Origin: a bacterium
GTDB taxonomy: Bacteria; Campylobacterota; Campylobacteria; Campylobacterales; Sulfurimonadaceae
Assembly (NCBI GenBank): GCA_018822665.1
Contig: JAHJJX010000027.1
Location: 372,001 to 436,000, forward strand
Length of the DNA: 64,000 bases
Direction of reading: 5' to 3'
Shown here piece after piece: positions 9,701 to 18,790 of the stretch. Each line of letters starts with the position of its first letter. Position 1 is the stretch's first letter. Below the pieces are notes generated by a model that ran no database searches, was not told where the DNA came from, and saw nothing but the letters and a program-made list of their open reading frames with translations. A program made the position numbers and the translations under genes.

Positions 9701-9799
9701 TGCCGAGGGCATGGATTTGAAACTCATATAACCAAAAATCACAAGCGTTATCACGTACATCAAAGTTGTGATAGGTCTTCTTATAGCTAATTTATACAT
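6749..9799 (-). CDS. RND efflux pump, inner-membrane transporter (HAE1/AcrB type)
   Basis: A 1016-residue protein with the duplicated RND layout: TM1, a large periplasmic porter loop, TM2-7, a second loop, TM8-12. Typical stretches include FPNIDFPMVTI near the N-terminus, GLTLAIGIIIDDAIVVIEN in TM4 with proton-relay aspartates, and GFMLLMGMVGKNAVLLVDFAN in TM10. It should export amphiphilic toxicants by proton exchange. It is the last gene of the TetR-TolC-adaptor-pump operon, 6 bases after the adaptor. One copy of the GGCATGTGG repeat is embedded at 9242-9250. Confidence 0.95.
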   Translation of the reverse strand: MYKLAIRRPITTLMYVITLVIFGYMSFKSMPSALFPNIDFPMVTIQTVYPGAESSTIESQVTDKIEEAISRIGGVDSITSTSSEGVSVVMVQFFLERDIDECANDVRDKVSAVVLPRDAKSPLVSKLDIGGAPVINIFLTAKNDSIKNLMLFADEKVKPKLQKINGVGAINIIGYKDREIKIFPHAKLLNKFGITVSELNSIITSENVKIGGGKLISKSSEYTLKTKADALSVEELENIIIKDNIKLKDIAKVQDGLSDAKSYASFNGVEGVMLEVQKISGTNTIDIIERVQKVVPELTKLAGDRYEVQVLNDTSPFIIHSLKDVEFDLMYGALLAVLIVFFFLRNFTITLVSALSIPASIFGTFALMDYMGFELNKMTLIGLTLAIGIIIDDAIVVIENIYKKTEAGMGKYEAAYEGTKEMAFTILAISAMLLAVFIPVSFMSGIVGKFFESFAMTVGFAILISYSIALSFIPSLSARTLHKGESRFYDMTEPIFKFLERMYEGTLKFVLRFKVLTLIFVLLAFFGSLSLFPKIGMDFIPKEDKAEFEIKIKADAGISLEEMIKKSKVIEDLVREDKNVEYTTLGVGYNTSQEKHKSIIYVKLVDKTHRAFNQEEIIQAFRQKLEPYKKDMFITASAIPNIKGAGVSVPFQIVLKSDSFEDLIQAKKNLTEYLAKKKGFVDIDTNLDDAKPQIEISILRENASRLGISASQIAQAISTAFSSDLEISYFEENGKQYNITLRLDDANRVTVEDIKKLQLRADNGELVYLDGLVEFTKSDALGAIYHFDRQRQVTVYADLFGLDLGGAVAYTRATIDELLPKSVVYRFTGFAEEMEKTGKAFGVAIGLSVILMFIILAVLYESLIQPIIIMMALPLSIIGVMLALYLSAQQFSLFVMIGFMLLMGMVGKNAVLLVDFANNAVAKGKTADEALIEAGEKRLRPILMTTIAMVFAMLPLAFSTGLGSETKAPMAISIIGGLLSSMVLTLLVVPVMYRMISPFDGWLRKFYEVESLKESK

Positions 9800-9805
9800 A
9801 CATGC

Positions 9806-10516
9806 CTACTTTGTATCTGGCACGAGGATAGTGCCATCACCAAAAAGCCCCACAATAAAAGAATCTGCTTTGACTTCTGCTCTTAATTTTCTGTTGTCAT
9901 TGTTGGCATGTGGATATACTTTGTAAAGCACACCTTTATAAACCTTTTCATCTCCATCCACAGAGTAGCTGAAAGTCTGTCCCGCTTTTACCGTTTTCCA
10001 GTATTTTTGGTCAAACTCTAAAACCAATTTTCTCTCATTGGAACTTTGAAGTTGAAACACGGTCTTTAACATCATGCCGCTTACCGTATCTCCTACTTCT
10101 ATCATTTTTTCAAAAATCACGCCATCAAAAGGAGCTTTTAAAAATGTTTTGTTATAGAGTGCCTGCTGGTAAGCCAACTGATTTTTTGCATTTTCATACT
10201 GCGCTGCGTAAGCATCAAACTTGCTCTCATCAATGAGGTTTTTTATCTTTAACTGTCTCTCATAATCAAGTTTTGCATACTTGAGTGTTGTTTTTGCACT
10301 CTCAAGCATAGCTTCGATATCACTATTTTCCAGCACAGCCAAAATGTCGCCCTGCTTTACCTTGCTTGAAATATCGACGTTTACCTTTCGTACGATTCCG
10401 CTTGCATCAAATGCCAGATTTGCGCTTTGTTGTGCATGAACATTGAATGTCGCATAAATTTCACCCGCACTTAAACTCAAAACAAAAGTGATTAAACCAA
10501 CTAATATCTTTCTCAT
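9806..10516 (-). CDS. Periplasmic adaptor subunit of RND efflux pump
   Basis: A 236-residue HlyD/AcrA-like membrane fusion protein with an N-terminal signal sequence, a biotinyl-lipoyl-like half (VRKVNVDISSKVKQGDIL), a short helical hairpin (about residues 70-120), a second lipoyl half (APFDGVIFEKMIEVGDTV) and a beta-barrel region. At about 236 residues it is shorter than AcrA and lacks most of the membrane-proximal domain, as in several compact Campylobacterota pumps. It overlaps the TolC-like gene by 4 bases. A GGCATGTGG repeat lies at 9905-9913, read as PHA on the coding strand. Confidence 0.9.
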   Translation of the reverse strand: MRKILVGLITFVLSLSAGEIYATFNVHAQQSANLAFDASGIVRKVNVDISSKVKQGDILAVLENSDIEAMLESAKTTLKYAKLDYERQLKIKNLIDESKFDAYAAQYENAKNQLAYQQALYNKTFLKAPFDGVIFEKMIEVGDTVSGMMLKTVFQLQSSNERKLVLEFDQKYWKTVKAGQTFSYSVDGDEKVYKGVLYKVYPHANNDNRKLRAEVKADSFIVGLFGDGTILVPDTK

Positions 10517-11739
10517 TTTATAAACTCCTCTAAATTCTTTCCACTGTAATAATAGTACATAGCATACGCGACTTCTAAATCGTTTAACGACTTCTTGTAC
10601 AAGGCATTTGCGCTTGTTTGTGAACTTAAAGCATCAAGATACACAACATAATCCACAATCCCCGCATTATATTTTTCATTGATAGTTTTAAATGCACTTT
10701 TTGCCGCCACTAAAGCGCTCTTTGAACTTTTTATTTTCATCTTGCTTGTATCTATTCTGGCTGTCGCCAACTCTTGGTGCATTTTTTGCTCCGCAGTTTT
10801 GTACTTTATCTGCTCGCTTAATGCTCGAGAGTTTATTTGAAGCGCCTGCTTTGCCTCTTTAACGCTTCCATAATCAAAGAGTCTCATGTTCACACTCAAA
10901 AGCAGTACATTTTGATTGTCCACACCCTCTGGATGTAAAGCATCAGTTCTGTTGTAACCGTATACGCTGTAAGTGTCTTCCACTCGCACCTTTGGGTAAT
11001 ACACACTCCCTATGGACTCTGAAGTGTTGAGAAGGGAACTCTCTTTTGCCATCAGCGACCTTATCCCCTCCGCCAATTCTAATTCGTCTTGAAGAATCTC
11101 TTTAAAATTTGAATCTTCCAGATTTGGAATGCTTTTTCCAACCTTGAGCTGCAAAGATTTTTTCACACTCAGTATCTGAAACTTTAAAGACTCTATCTCA
11201 TAAAGATTTGTGTCATACGCTGACTGGAGTCTGTCTACGTCATCTGTTGTCGCAAGTTTCGCCTCATAAAATTTCTTCATCCGCTCAAGCTGCTCAGAGA
11301 GGGATTTTTGGGCATCTTCTCTTGCTTGTAAACTGGCATTGAAACTTTTTATCTCATAATAATCTTGAACAATTTGCAAACTCAAATTTTTCTTTAACTC
11401 TTTTGTATCAAAGCCGCTCGCCTTGTATTCATCTTCTGCACTGCCGAGTAAAGACGATTTTTTGCCGCCGTCATAAATATCAAATCCAAGTTTTACATAT
11501 CCCGAATATACATCACCGGGCTGCGTATAACTTCTATCTTGAGCACTTTGATAAAATGCTCCAACATCTATGGTCGGGAAATAATCACTTTTCCTTGACT
11601 CCATCTCTTGCTCTTTTGCATCCTTAGTCAATGCGCTCGATACAACAAGGCTGTTGTGTTGGCGGGCATACTCCAAAAGCGACTTTAAATCATCACTGCA
11701 AAGCAAGGCCGGTATCATTAAAAATAAAAATCTTTTCAC
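10513..11739 (-). CDS. TolC-family outer membrane efflux protein
   Basis: A 408-residue outer-membrane channel protein of the OEP family with a signal peptide (residues 1 to about 15) and long alpha-helical repeats rich in Ala, Glu, Lys and Leu. The two halves show the duplicated TolC pattern. It provides the outer-membrane exit duct for the adjacent RND pump. It overlaps the upstream TetR gene and downstream adaptor by 4 bases each, so the four genes form one operon. Confidence 0.92.
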   Translation of the reverse strand: MKRFLFLMIPALLCSDDLKSLLEYARQHNSLVVSSALTKDAKEQEMESRKSDYFPTIDVGAFYQSAQDRSYTQPGDVYSGYVKLGFDIYDGGKKSSLLGSAEDEYKASGFDTKELKKNLSLQIVQDYYEIKSFNASLQAREDAQKSLSEQLERMKKFYEAKLATTDDVDRLQSAYDTNLYEIESLKFQILSVKKSLQLKVGKSIPNLEDSNFKEILQDELELAEGIRSLMAKESSLLNTSESIGSVYYPKVRVEDTYSVYGYNRTDALHPEGVDNQNVLLLSVNMRLFDYGSVKEAKQALQINSRALSEQIKYKTAEQKMHQELATARIDTSKMKIKSSKSALVAAKSAFKTINEKYNAGIVDYVVYLDALSSQTSANALYKKSLNDLEVAYAMYYYYSGKNLEEFIK

Positions 11740-12332
11740 TTTTTCACCTCTATTAGTTCAAATAAAGCATCAATGTAATCATTAATCTCTTTTTCCAAAT
11801 CATCAATCGCATTTGTTGAAACACTGCTTATGAACATCCCCTCAGTTAAAGCAAATAATCCTTTTACGAGTTTTGTAGCCTGCGGCAGTATCTCATTGTT
11901 TCTTATCCCCGCCTGCACTATCTCTTCCACCCAAGTATGATAGGTGTTAAAGCATTTTGTTTGAAATTCAATCATATCCGCGTTTGGATTGCTCAAGTTT
12001 ATCGATATAAATTCTTTATATATTTGTCTTAATTCTCTGTCATTTTCATTATGAAAAAAATCAAAAAATATTTTTAATTTCTCTTTTGTTGATGTGACAT
12101 GAGAGAGTTTTTTTATTTTAGCTTCATTATGGCGAAGCATCAAAACATTGAGTATCTCAAAAACGATATCTTCTTTGTTAAGAAAATATTCATAAACCGT
12201 ACCCTTTCCTATTCCCGCTGTTTTTGCAACTTGAGAGATAGTTAGTCCGTTTATTCCGCTTTGAGTAAACAACTCAACACAAGCAAGCGCTATATCTTTT
12301 CTTTTTTGTACTTTATCTACAATAATTGCCAT
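11736..12332 (-). CDS. TetR-family repressor of the RND efflux operon
   Basis: A 198-residue protein with a classic TetR DNA-binding domain (residues 10-55: LFTQSGINGLTISQVAKTAG, then GTVYEYFLNKEDI). It is the first gene of the efflux operon and overlaps the TolC-like gene. A 17-bp imperfect palindrome 21 bases upstream of the start is the likely autoregulatory operator. The probable effect is derepression of the pump when a substrate binds the C-terminal domain. Confidence 0.9.
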   Translation of the reverse strand: MAIIVDKVQKRKDIALACVELFTQSGINGLTISQVAKTAGIGKGTVYEYFLNKEDIVFEILNVLMLRHNEAKIKKLSHVTSTKEKLKIFFDFFHNENDRELRQIYKEFISINLSNPNADMIEFQTKCFNTYHTWVEEIVQAGIRNNEILPQATKLVKGLFALTEGMFISSVSTNAIDDLEKEINDYIDALFELIEVKK

Positions 12333-12352
12333 TTATATACTCCAAGTTTAAA

Positions 12353-12369
12353 TGACCGACCATCAGTCA
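12353..12369. promoter_or_regulatory. Candidate TetR operator of the efflux operon
   Basis: An imperfect palindrome with arms TGACCGA and TCAGTCA around CCA (6 of 7 positions complementary). It sits directly ahead of the TetR-TolC-adaptor-RND operon, where an AcrR-like repressor would bind. Confidence 0.5.
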
Positions 12370-12563
12370 ATGAAAAATGAATTGTATATTTTTATGGATT
12401 AACTCTTACTTAATTGTTGATGTATAAAATAGATTAAATTATTTGGATAGTTTTAATAATAATTTTGACAGAAGTATAAACATTTATAAGTGATTCGGGG
12501 TGTGTAAGAGTTTTTTTTGATTTTGTAAAAGGGGCTTGAAAGTGCTTAAAATAGGTCTTCAAG

Positions 12564-12653
12564 TGGTGGACGAGGAGAGGTTCGAACTCTCGGTACAGTT
12601 ACCCGTACGCATCCTTAGCAGGGATGTGGTTTCAGCCGCTCACCCACTCGTCC
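12564..12653 (-). tRNA. tRNA-Ser (anticodon GCT)
   Basis: The minus strand folds as a class II tRNA. The acceptor stem GGACGAG pairs with CTCGTCC. The anticodon stem CATCC/GGATG encloses loop CTGCTAA with anticodon GCT. A long variable arm is present, the T stem GAGAG/CTCTC has a TTCGAAC loop, and CCA is encoded. The base before CCA is A, whereas bacterial tRNA-Ser usually carries G at position 73. The gene stands alone between the efflux operon and the protease gene. Confidence 0.93.
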
Positions 12654-12833
12654 ATTTGAAGGCTGAAATTATATTCATATTTTTATAACATGTAGCTTAA
12701 ATTTAAACTTAATTCAAAAACAAGCAATGCGCTCTTCAAAAGTAGTTTTTTTATTGGAAGAGATATAAAGCTAAATTTCCATATTTGACAACATTTATTA
12801 TACAAAAATAAATAATTTAGTACAATATATCTG

Positions 12834-13496
12834 TTGCTTAAAAACTATAGAATCCTTATAAAAGGAAAAGTCATCAAATCATTTGTACTTTTACTGCTTT
12901 TTACCTTTGTTTATGCCTCTTCATACCCTAGTTTTACGCAGTGTGAATTGGAAAATATAGAAAAGCAGTCGGGGGTGATTGCCAAAAATAGAATCCTTGA
13001 TTACGATGAAGCTGTAAGTTCTTATAAACCTTATCCTAAACCGGAACAGCTCATTAAAGTAAATTTCTATCTCAATCAATTATTGCCTCAAGTAGACATA
13101 TTAAATCAAGAAACAGCAGATTACTGGTCAACCCCGAAAGAATTTTTAACTATAGGCTATGGAGATTGTGAGGATTATGCCATCATAAAATACTTTACGC
13201 TTCTTAAACTTGGCTTTGAAAAAGAAAAATTATTTATAACTGCGGTCTATGAAAAATATAAAGGCGGTTATCATATGGTTCTGAGTTATTTTGAAGAGTT
13301 TAACAAGCCACCGCTTATTTTAGACAACCTCAGCTTCAGAATTTTAGACTTAAATACCAGAGAAGACTTGCAAGCGGATTTATTTATCAATCAAGATGGA
13401 ATTTACAAAATAGATGAAAACAATACGCTTTTCAAGATTTCCGCAACTTCCAAGAAATTTAAAGAACTCTTAAAAAGAGTGCGTAAAGGGAGTTAA
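12834..13496 (+). CDS. Transglutaminase-like cysteine protease (BTLCP/LapG-like)
   Basis: A 220-residue secreted protein. A hydrophobic signal segment lies near residues 12-28. The core resembles bacterial transglutaminase-like cysteine proteinases: YWSTPKEFLTIGYGDCEDYAI provides the catalytic Cys, and GGYHMVLSY and the later LDNLS provide the His and Asp region. LapG-type members cleave surface adhesins. No adhesin or LapD-type partner is visible nearby, so the substrate is unknown. The start is uncertain: the only upstream option is TTG without a clear ribosome binding site. The stop overlaps the convergent pyrF stop. Confidence 0.8.
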   Translation: MLKNYRILIKGKVIKSFVLLLLFTFVYASSYPSFTQCELENIEKQSGVIAKNRILDYDEAVSSYKPYPKPEQLIKVNFYLNQLLPQVDILNQETADYWSTPKEFLTIGYGDCEDYAIIKYFTLLKLGFEKEKLFITAVYEKYKGGYHMVLSYFEEFNKPPLILDNLSFRILDLNTREDLQADLFINQDGIYKIDENNTLFKISATSKKFKELLKRVRKGS

Positions 13497-14176
13497 ATAC
13501 TTTCTAAAATCTTCTTCACCACGTCTTGCGGATTTGATGCATTGTAAATCGGGCGGCCCACTACTATAAAATCTACTTTCGCTTTTTTTGCATAAGGAAC
13601 ATCTGCCACTCTTTGCTGGTCCCCCGCATCTTCTCCAAAGGGGCGAATACCCGGTGTTAATGTCATGAATGCATCGGAGGTGGCATTTTTGATAAGTGCA
13701 CTCTCAAAAGCGGAACAAACAACTCCATCAAGTCCGCTTTCATGTGCGTCTTTTGCAAATTGCGTAGCTTTTGCATTTATTCCGGTTTCATACACTTGCA
13801 CAAACTCATCTTCAGAAAAGGATGTAAGCGCGGTGACAGCCAAAACGATTGGTCTTTGCTCATACTTCTCAAGTCTCGCCATAACCTCTTTCATAGCCCG
13901 TTTTCCTGCACTAGCATGCACATTAAACATATCCACGCCCAAGCCCACAATAGACTCGGCAGCATCTGCCATCGTATTGGGAATATCATAAAGTTTCAGG
14001 TCTAAAAATATTTTAAAATCAGGATTGATTTTTTTAATATCTTTTAAAAATTCTTCTCCGTCACGAATATATGAACGCAAACCGACTTTCAACCAAACAT
14101 TATAATTTTTTATTTTTTTTACTAACTCTAAATTTTCTTCTTTTGTTGACAAATCAAGCGCTACACAAAGTTCCAT
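13493..14176 (-). CDS. pyrF: Orotidine 5'-phosphate decarboxylase
   Basis: A 227-residue TIM-barrel enzyme making UMP from OMP. The N-terminal LCVALDLS, the catalytic DLKLYDIPNT (Lys-Asp charge network) and the phosphate-binding TPGIRP and FIVVGRPIY segments are all present. The ATG giving MELCVALDL matches family length. A longer frame starting 66 bases upstream is rejected because its N-terminus comes from the GGCATGTGG repeat region. Convergent with the protease gene, with overlapping stop codons. Confidence 0.94.
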   Translation of the reverse strand: MELCVALDLSTKEENLELVKKIKNYNVWLKVGLRSYIRDGEEFLKDIKKINPDFKIFLDLKLYDIPNTMADAAESIVGLGVDMFNVHASAGKRAMKEVMARLEKYEQRPIVLAVTALTSFSEDEFVQVYETGINAKATQFAKDAHESGLDGVVCSAFESALIKNATSDAFMTLTPGIRPFGEDAGDQQRVADVPYAKKAKVDFIVVGRPIYNASNPQDVVKKILESI

Positions 14177-14217
14177 TGCATCTCTTTTTATATAAATTTG
14201 CAAATTATAGCATTCTT

Positions 14218-14254
14218 GGCATGTGGAAATTGTTAAATGCATCTTGGCATGTGG
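14218..14254 (+). repeat. Tandem pair of GGCATGTGGA repeats
   Basis: Two direct copies of the 10-mer (9-mer cores 14218-14226 and 14246-14254), both preceded by CTT, stand 28 bp apart between pyrF and acs. They belong to the genome-type repeat that occurs 28 times in this window. Confidence 0.85.
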
Positions 14255-14294
14255 AGATAAAAATATTAAAGGGATTTTTCAGATTTGTTTTTGT

Positions 14295-14318
14295 ACAGCA
14301 GAGTTTTTACTCTACTGT
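14295..14318. terminator. Hairpin downstream of acs
   Basis: Ten-base arms (9 of 10 paired) around a T4 loop lie just after the acs stop codon. There is no long U tract on the acs strand, so termination here is plausible but not certain. Confidence 0.4.
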
Positions 14319-14326
14319 AACTCTTT

Positions 14327-16297
14327 TTATAATTTACAAGATTGAACAATACTCGCGATTGTTGCAACAATGCTAGGGTCTTCAAGTGTAGAGATATCTT
14401 GAGTAATGGCTTCACCTTTAGCGATAGAACGAAGAATTCTTCTCATGATTTTGCCTGAACGTGTTTTTGGCAGTCCCGGTACAAAAACCATATCGTCACA
14501 TAAAGCGATATTACCTATCTCTTTTTGAATCACTTTATTAATCGCTTTAACCTCTTCAACCTCATCGGCAATTCCTGTGTCTGATTTTAAAAGTATATAA
14601 GCGAAAATTCCTTCACCTTTGATTTCGTGCGGTTTGCCGACAACAGCAACTTCCGCCACATTGGGATGTTTTTTGATAGCCGCTTCTACTTCAGCGGTTC
14701 CCATTCTGTGACCTGAAACATTGATAACATCATCTGTACGACCTGTTATAGTGATGTAACCCTCTTCATCATATACAGCACCGTCACCTGTAAAATAAAC
14801 CGGCAGACCGTCTTTTTTCACATCGCCGAAATAGGATTTAACAAATCTCTCTTTGTCTCCCCATATCCCGCGAATCATTGAAGGCCAAGGACGTGTCACA
14901 CACATATAACCGCTCTCGCCTGCTCCAACTTTTTCACCCGTTTGCGGATTTAAAATTTCAGCGATTATTCCAGGAAGAGGGAATGTTGCACATGCCGGTT
15001 TAATCGGTGTGGCTCCCGGAAGAGGAGAAACTATATGTCCTCCTGTTTCAGTTTGCCAGTACGTATCCACGATAGCACATCTGCTTGCGCCTACTGCTTC
15101 GTAATACCATTTCCATGCCGGAGGGTCGATTGGCTCACCAACGGTTCCAAGTACTTTTAAAGAAGACAGGTCATATTTTGACGGCTCTTTTTCACCCATT
15201 TTATGTAAAACACGAATCGCTGTCGGAGCTGTATAAAACTGATTGATTTTATATTCTTCAACCATTTTCCAAGGGCGACCCGCATCCGGATACGTAGGAA
15301 CACCCTCAAACATTACAGTTGTCGCACCCATAGCAAGCGGCCCGTAAACGATATAAGTATGTCCTGTAATCCAGCCGACATCGGCCGTACACCAGTATGT
15401 ATCATTTTCTTTTACATCAAATACCCATTCCATCGTCATTTGAGCCCAAAGAATATATCCTGCCGAATTGTGCTGAACACCCTTTGGTTTTCCTGTGGAA
15501 CCTGAAGTGTAAAGTAAAAAGAGAGGGTCTTCCGCATCCATAATTTCCGGTTCACATTTCGTATTTTGGTGTTTAATCAGCTCGTTGTAAGAGTAATCTC
15601 TTCCTGCAACCCATGTAACATCTTCACCGTTTCTCTCTACCACTAAAACTTTTTGTACAGGTGTTTTTCCGCTAAGTGCTTCATCCACAACCGGCTTAAG
15701 CATATACGGTTTGTCTTTTCTAAAAGCTCCGTCTGCCGTGATTACCACTTTTGCATCCGCATCTTCGATTCTGTCTTTAAGTGCTTCGGCAGAAAATCCA
15801 CCAAAGACGATAGAGTGAATTGCACCGATTCTTGCACATGCCAACATTGCATACGCAGCTTCTGGAATCATCGGCATATAAATAACTACACGGTCCCCTT
15901 TTTTTACGCCGAATTCATTTTTTAAAAGATTGGCAAATTGGTTTACATTGTAATAAAGTTCTAAATAAGTGATAATTTTTTTATCGCCTCTATCCCCTTC
16001 AAAAATAATTGCCGCTTTATTTTTACGGCTGTCTAAGTGACGGTCGATACACTGAACTGAAACATTAAGCTTTCCGCCCTCAAACCAATTCACAAAAGGA
16101 AAGTTTTTATTGTCCATTACATTCGTAAAAGGAACCATCCACTCCAGTTTCTCTTTTGCATAACTTCCCCAGAAACCTTCGTAATCTTCATTCGCCCAGT
16201 CTTGCAGAGCCTGATACTCGCACATATTTTTAATTCTAGCATCTTTGCTAAATTCTCTATTTGGTTTAAACACTTGTTTTGCTTGTATTTCTGTCAT
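14327..16297 (-). CDS. acs: Acetyl-CoA synthetase (AMP-forming)
   Basis: A 656-residue adenylate-forming enzyme converting acetate, ATP and CoA to acetyl-CoA. Visible motifs: the P-loop-like [23 protein letters not shown], the YFTGDGA hinge region, and the C-terminal [11 protein letters not shown] with the lysine whose acetylation controls related enzymes. Full family length. It ends a minus-strand run of actP-associated genes, overlapping the exonuclease gene by 4 bases, which fits an acetate scavenging operon. Confidence 0.97.
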   Translation of the reverse strand: MTEIQAKQVFKPNREFSKDARIKNMCEYQALQDWANEDYEGFWGSYAKEKLEWMVPFTNVMDNKNFPFVNWFEGGKLNVSVQCIDRHLDSRKNKAAIIFEGDRGDKKIITYLELYYNVNQFANLLKNEFGVKKGDRVVIYMPMIPEAAYAMLACARIGAIHSIVFGGFSAEALKDRIEDADAKVVITADGAFRKDKPYMLKPVVDEALSGKTPVQKVLVVERNGEDVTWVAGRDYSYNELIKHQNTKCEPEIMDAEDPLFLLYTSGSTGKPKGVQHNSAGYILWAQMTMEWVFDVKENDTYWCTADVGWITGHTYIVYGPLAMGATTVMFEGVPTYPDAGRPWKMVEEYKINQFYTAPTAIRVLHKMGEKEPSKYDLSSLKVLGTVGEPIDPPAWKWYYEAVGASRCAIVDTYWQTETGGHIVSPLPGATPIKPACATFPLPGIIAEILNPQTGEKVGAGESGYMCVTRPWPSMIRGIWGDKERFVKSYFGDVKKDGLPVYFTGDGAVYDEEGYITITGRTDDVINVSGHRMGTAEVEAAIKKHPNVAEVAVVGKPHEIKGEGIFAYILLKSDTGIADEVEEVKAINKVIQKEIGNIALCDDMVFVPGLPKTRSGKIMRRILRSIAKGEAITQDISTLEDPSIVATIASIVQSCKL

Positions 16298-16917
16298 TTT
16301 AATTTCTCCTTAGTTAATGTTAAATAAATCATAGCTGTCATGATTGCGTCATTGACAGCATTATGCGCACCCATATTTGGAACTTTACAATTTTGCAAGA
16401 TTGTATCAAAGCGCAAATCAATATTTCCTTGAGGTATCAAAGTAATAGTTTTTTCAAAATAAATTTCCGAAACTTCTATCATTTTATTTGGAAGCGTAAT
16501 GCCAAATAATGGTTTGATGTATTTATTAATCATACTTACATCAAACTCTAAATAGTACCCTATTAACGGTCTTGAACCGATAAATTTTAAGAAATCTTCA
16601 ATAGCTTCTTTGCTATTTTTAGCGTTTTGCAAATCACAGGGGCGTATTCTGTGAATTTGAATACTTTTTGAACTTATTTCTTTAGAATTCTTCACGTACA
16701 CTTCAAATGTTTGAGATGTGAGAATTTTATTATCTTTTATCTTGACCGCGCCTATAGAAAGTATTTCATCCACTTTTGGATTCAACCCTGTTGTTTCCGT
16801 ATCAAAAACAATATATTCACCGCTTGTATCTTTATCAAAAAGATAGGAAAAGCGTTTTTCTTTTAATTTTGAAAAATTACGATTTTTCTTCCATTTTTCA
16901 AGATAAGAGTAAAACAT
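16294..16917 (-). CDS. DnaQ-like 3'-5' exonuclease
   Basis: A 207-residue protein with a DEDDh exonuclease fold: [16 protein letters not shown] (ExoI), [14 protein letters not shown] (ExoII) and [12 protein letters not shown] (ExoIII with His and Asp). It resembles DNA polymerase III epsilon but is not with replication genes. It overlaps both acs and the DUF294 gene. An exonuclease next to a DUF294/CBS protein in an acetate operon is a recurring arrangement in proteobacteria; its task there is not established. Confidence 0.85.
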   Translation of the reverse strand: MFYSYLEKWKKNRNFSKLKEKRFSYLFDKDTSGEYIVFDTETTGLNPKVDEILSIGAVKIKDNKILTSQTFEVYVKNSKEISSKSIQIHRIRPCDLQNAKNSKEAIEDFLKFIGSRPLIGYYLEFDVSMINKYIKPLFGITLPNKMIEVSEIYFEKTITLIPQGNIDLRFDTILQNCKVPNMGAHNAVNDAIMTAMIYLTLTKEKLK

Positions 16918-18731
16918 TATCCGACCATATTTAAATGAAAATGAAAACTCATAAATTTTTTAAATTTATTTATGACTTTAAAACTGTCTTTGAGTAAATC
17001 CATCTGAATTTTTTGTAAATTTTTAGGATTTATATAGTTGCTCTCTTGTAAATCTTTTGCTTCAAGCATTGCTTTGAGGCGTATACTCGAGAGCGTGTCA
17101 AAACTTTCCATCAGTTCTGTTGCAAAGTTTTTGTCGATTATGCCTCTGTTGTTTAACTCTTTTATTCTTTGGATAGTGTTCGTTTCTTTTATTTCATATT
17201 GCAAAGCGAGTGTTCTCACTCCATGCACAAGAGCGAAAATACCTCCCTTTTTTAAATCCAGTTTATTGTTATGATTTTTTTCCAGCAAAAATCTTGAGAA
17301 CATGGACAAAGGTGTGTCAAAATTCAGAACCGCCTTTGCTATGTGTGCCAAAACATCATCACGTGCGTGAAAACTGTGGTGCAGATACTCCACCAATTCA
17401 TTCAATAATTCTACATTTCCTGTTACAAATTTGGAATCAAGAAAAATACTTAGCTGCTGCAAATTCGCTTCACTTAAACTTGTCACCCAGCCGTCAATCA
17501 GCAGTTTGTACTGACGTACATTCTTTCGCCAAAATTCATTGCTCACCATCACATTTCCGCTGCAAACCGGGAAACCGAGTTCTAATAAATGGCTGTTTAG
17601 CTTCATCATCGGTTCACGAAAAAGCTCTACATCCACACCGTCTTGGATTATCAAAGCATTGTCCTGATCGGTTTTAACACTCTGCTCTTCTCTGCCCTCT
17701 GAGCCCATTACAATCAAAGCACACTTCTCATGCAGGCTCTTCTCAACACACATATCAAAAACTTTTTTATATATTTTTATATTCAAAGCAGAAACAAGTT
17801 TTGTGATATAACGTACTTTTACACCCTTGGAGTGAAGCGCAATTAAAAGATTTTTGAGATCTTGTTGCAGATTTTTCAAATCTTCAACATTTTTAGCTTT
17901 ATCGATTTGCACTGCCACCAAATGGGAATGATTCGCAAAAAAACTGAGTAAATCAAGTTGCTCCAAAACACCTTTAATTTTGTCATCTTGCATCACTACG
18001 ACTCTTTTTATCTCATTTTGTGTCATAAGTAAAAGCGCATTAAACAAGAAATCATTAATATCTATGCTTATCACTCCTCGAACTGCTATTGTGCCTACGG
18101 GCTGATATATATCACATCCCCCGAGTATGACGGCATCTCTTAAGTCCGTATCTGTGACGACATAATGTTTCATACTGTCTTCGACAATAACAACGCTTGT
18201 TTGAAGCTCTTTCATTTGAAGCACTGCACTATGTATACTTTCGCTTTTATCGACGATACATGCCGTATGCAAAAAAATATCGGATACTTTTGACATCAAA
18301 AAAGGTGTCAAATCACTCTGCGCATCAAAATCTTTTAAATGCTGATGGCGGGTAACAAAATCTTGTAAAAAATAGCTCTGGACTACTTTATTTTGCATCA
18401 AATCTAAAAAGTCTTCTTTTTTAATCTCATAACAAATCAAGTCTTCATCCACTAAAAATTTTCCATCACATTTATCATAAATGAGAGCATCCGCATCAAA
18501 GCAATCGCCTGCTCCATAAACATTATGAAGTTCTTCATCGATAAACTCCGAAACTGAACCTTTGATGATAATATAAAACACGATAGATGGAAGATTTTTT
18601 GAGATGAGAAGTGTGTCTTTAGGATAATAAGCGATGTCGATTTTTTTCATAAGATTATCTAAAGTAGATGCACTTAACAATTCAAAAGGATGAATCGACT
18701 CTATAAGTTTTCTTTGATCTAGGATGCTCAA
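16917..18731 (-). CDS. Cyclic-nucleotide-binding/CBS/DUF294 nucleotidyltransferase-like protein
   Basis: About 604 residues. An N-terminal cNMP-binding-like domain (YYPKDTLLI, then GAGDCFDADAL) is followed by two CBS motifs (about residues 165-275). Then comes a DUF294 nucleotidyltransferase-like domain with GSEGREEQSVKTDQDNAL, reminiscent of GlnD-type uridylyltransferases, and a C-terminal helical domain. Longer starts at 18770 or 18755 fall inside an inverted repeat. A TTG at 18731 has GGAG seven bases ahead and gives a natural N-terminus, so it is preferred. Probable signalling role in acetate or energy metabolism. Confidence 0.8.
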   Translation of the reverse strand: MSILDQRKLIESIHPFELLSASTLDNLMKKIDIAYYPKDTLLISKNLPSIVFYIIIKGSVSEFIDEELHNVYGAGDCFDADALIYDKCDGKFLVDEDLICYEIKKEDFLDLMQNKVVQSYFLQDFVTRHQHLKDFDAQSDLTPFLMSKVSDIFLHTACIVDKSESIHSAVLQMKELQTSVVIVEDSMKHYVVTDTDLRDAVILGGCDIYQPVGTIAVRGVISIDINDFLFNALLLMTQNEIKRVVVMQDDKIKGVLEQLDLLSFFANHSHLVAVQIDKAKNVEDLKNLQQDLKNLLIALHSKGVKVRYITKLVSALNIKIYKKVFDMCVEKSLHEKCALIVMGSEGREEQSVKTDQDNALIIQDGVDVELFREPMMKLNSHLLELGFPVCSGNVMVSNEFWRKNVRQYKLLIDGWVTSLSEANLQQLSIFLDSKFVTGNVELLNELVEYLHHSFHARDDVLAHIAKAVLNFDTPLSMFSRFLLEKNHNNKLDLKKGGIFALVHGVRTLALQYEIKETNTIQRIKELNNRGIIDKNFATELMESFDTLSSIRLKAMLEAKDLQESNYINPKNLQKIQMDLLKDSFKVINKFKKFMSFHFHLNMVG

Positions 18732-18748
18732 AATTTTTCTCCGAATGC

Positions 18749-18777
18749 TTGGCATGTGGAAACTTTCCACATGCCAA
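18749..18777. repeat. Inverted pair of GGCATGTGGAAA repeats
   Basis: Two 14-base arms (18749-18762, 18764-18777) are perfect reverse complements around one central base. Each contains the TTGGCATGTGGAAA form of the recurrent repeat. The pair lies in the short gap between actP and the DUF294 gene and could act as a terminator or processing hairpin there. Confidence 0.85.
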
Positions 18778-18790
18778 CGTATTTGACAGA

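Noticed and set aside
12621-12629. GGGATGTGG in the tRNA gene as a copy of the repeat
   Set aside because: It differs at one core position and is constrained by tRNA structure.
14177-14242. Longer pyrF reading frame
   Set aside because: The extra 22 residues come from repeat and spacer sequence and do not match OMP decarboxylases; the internal ATG fits the family start.
18732-18770. N-terminal extension of the DUF294 protein (start at 18770 or 18755)
   Set aside because: These codons are the GGCATGTGG inverted pair itself. A TTG with a well-placed GGAG at 18731 gives a natural N-terminus.
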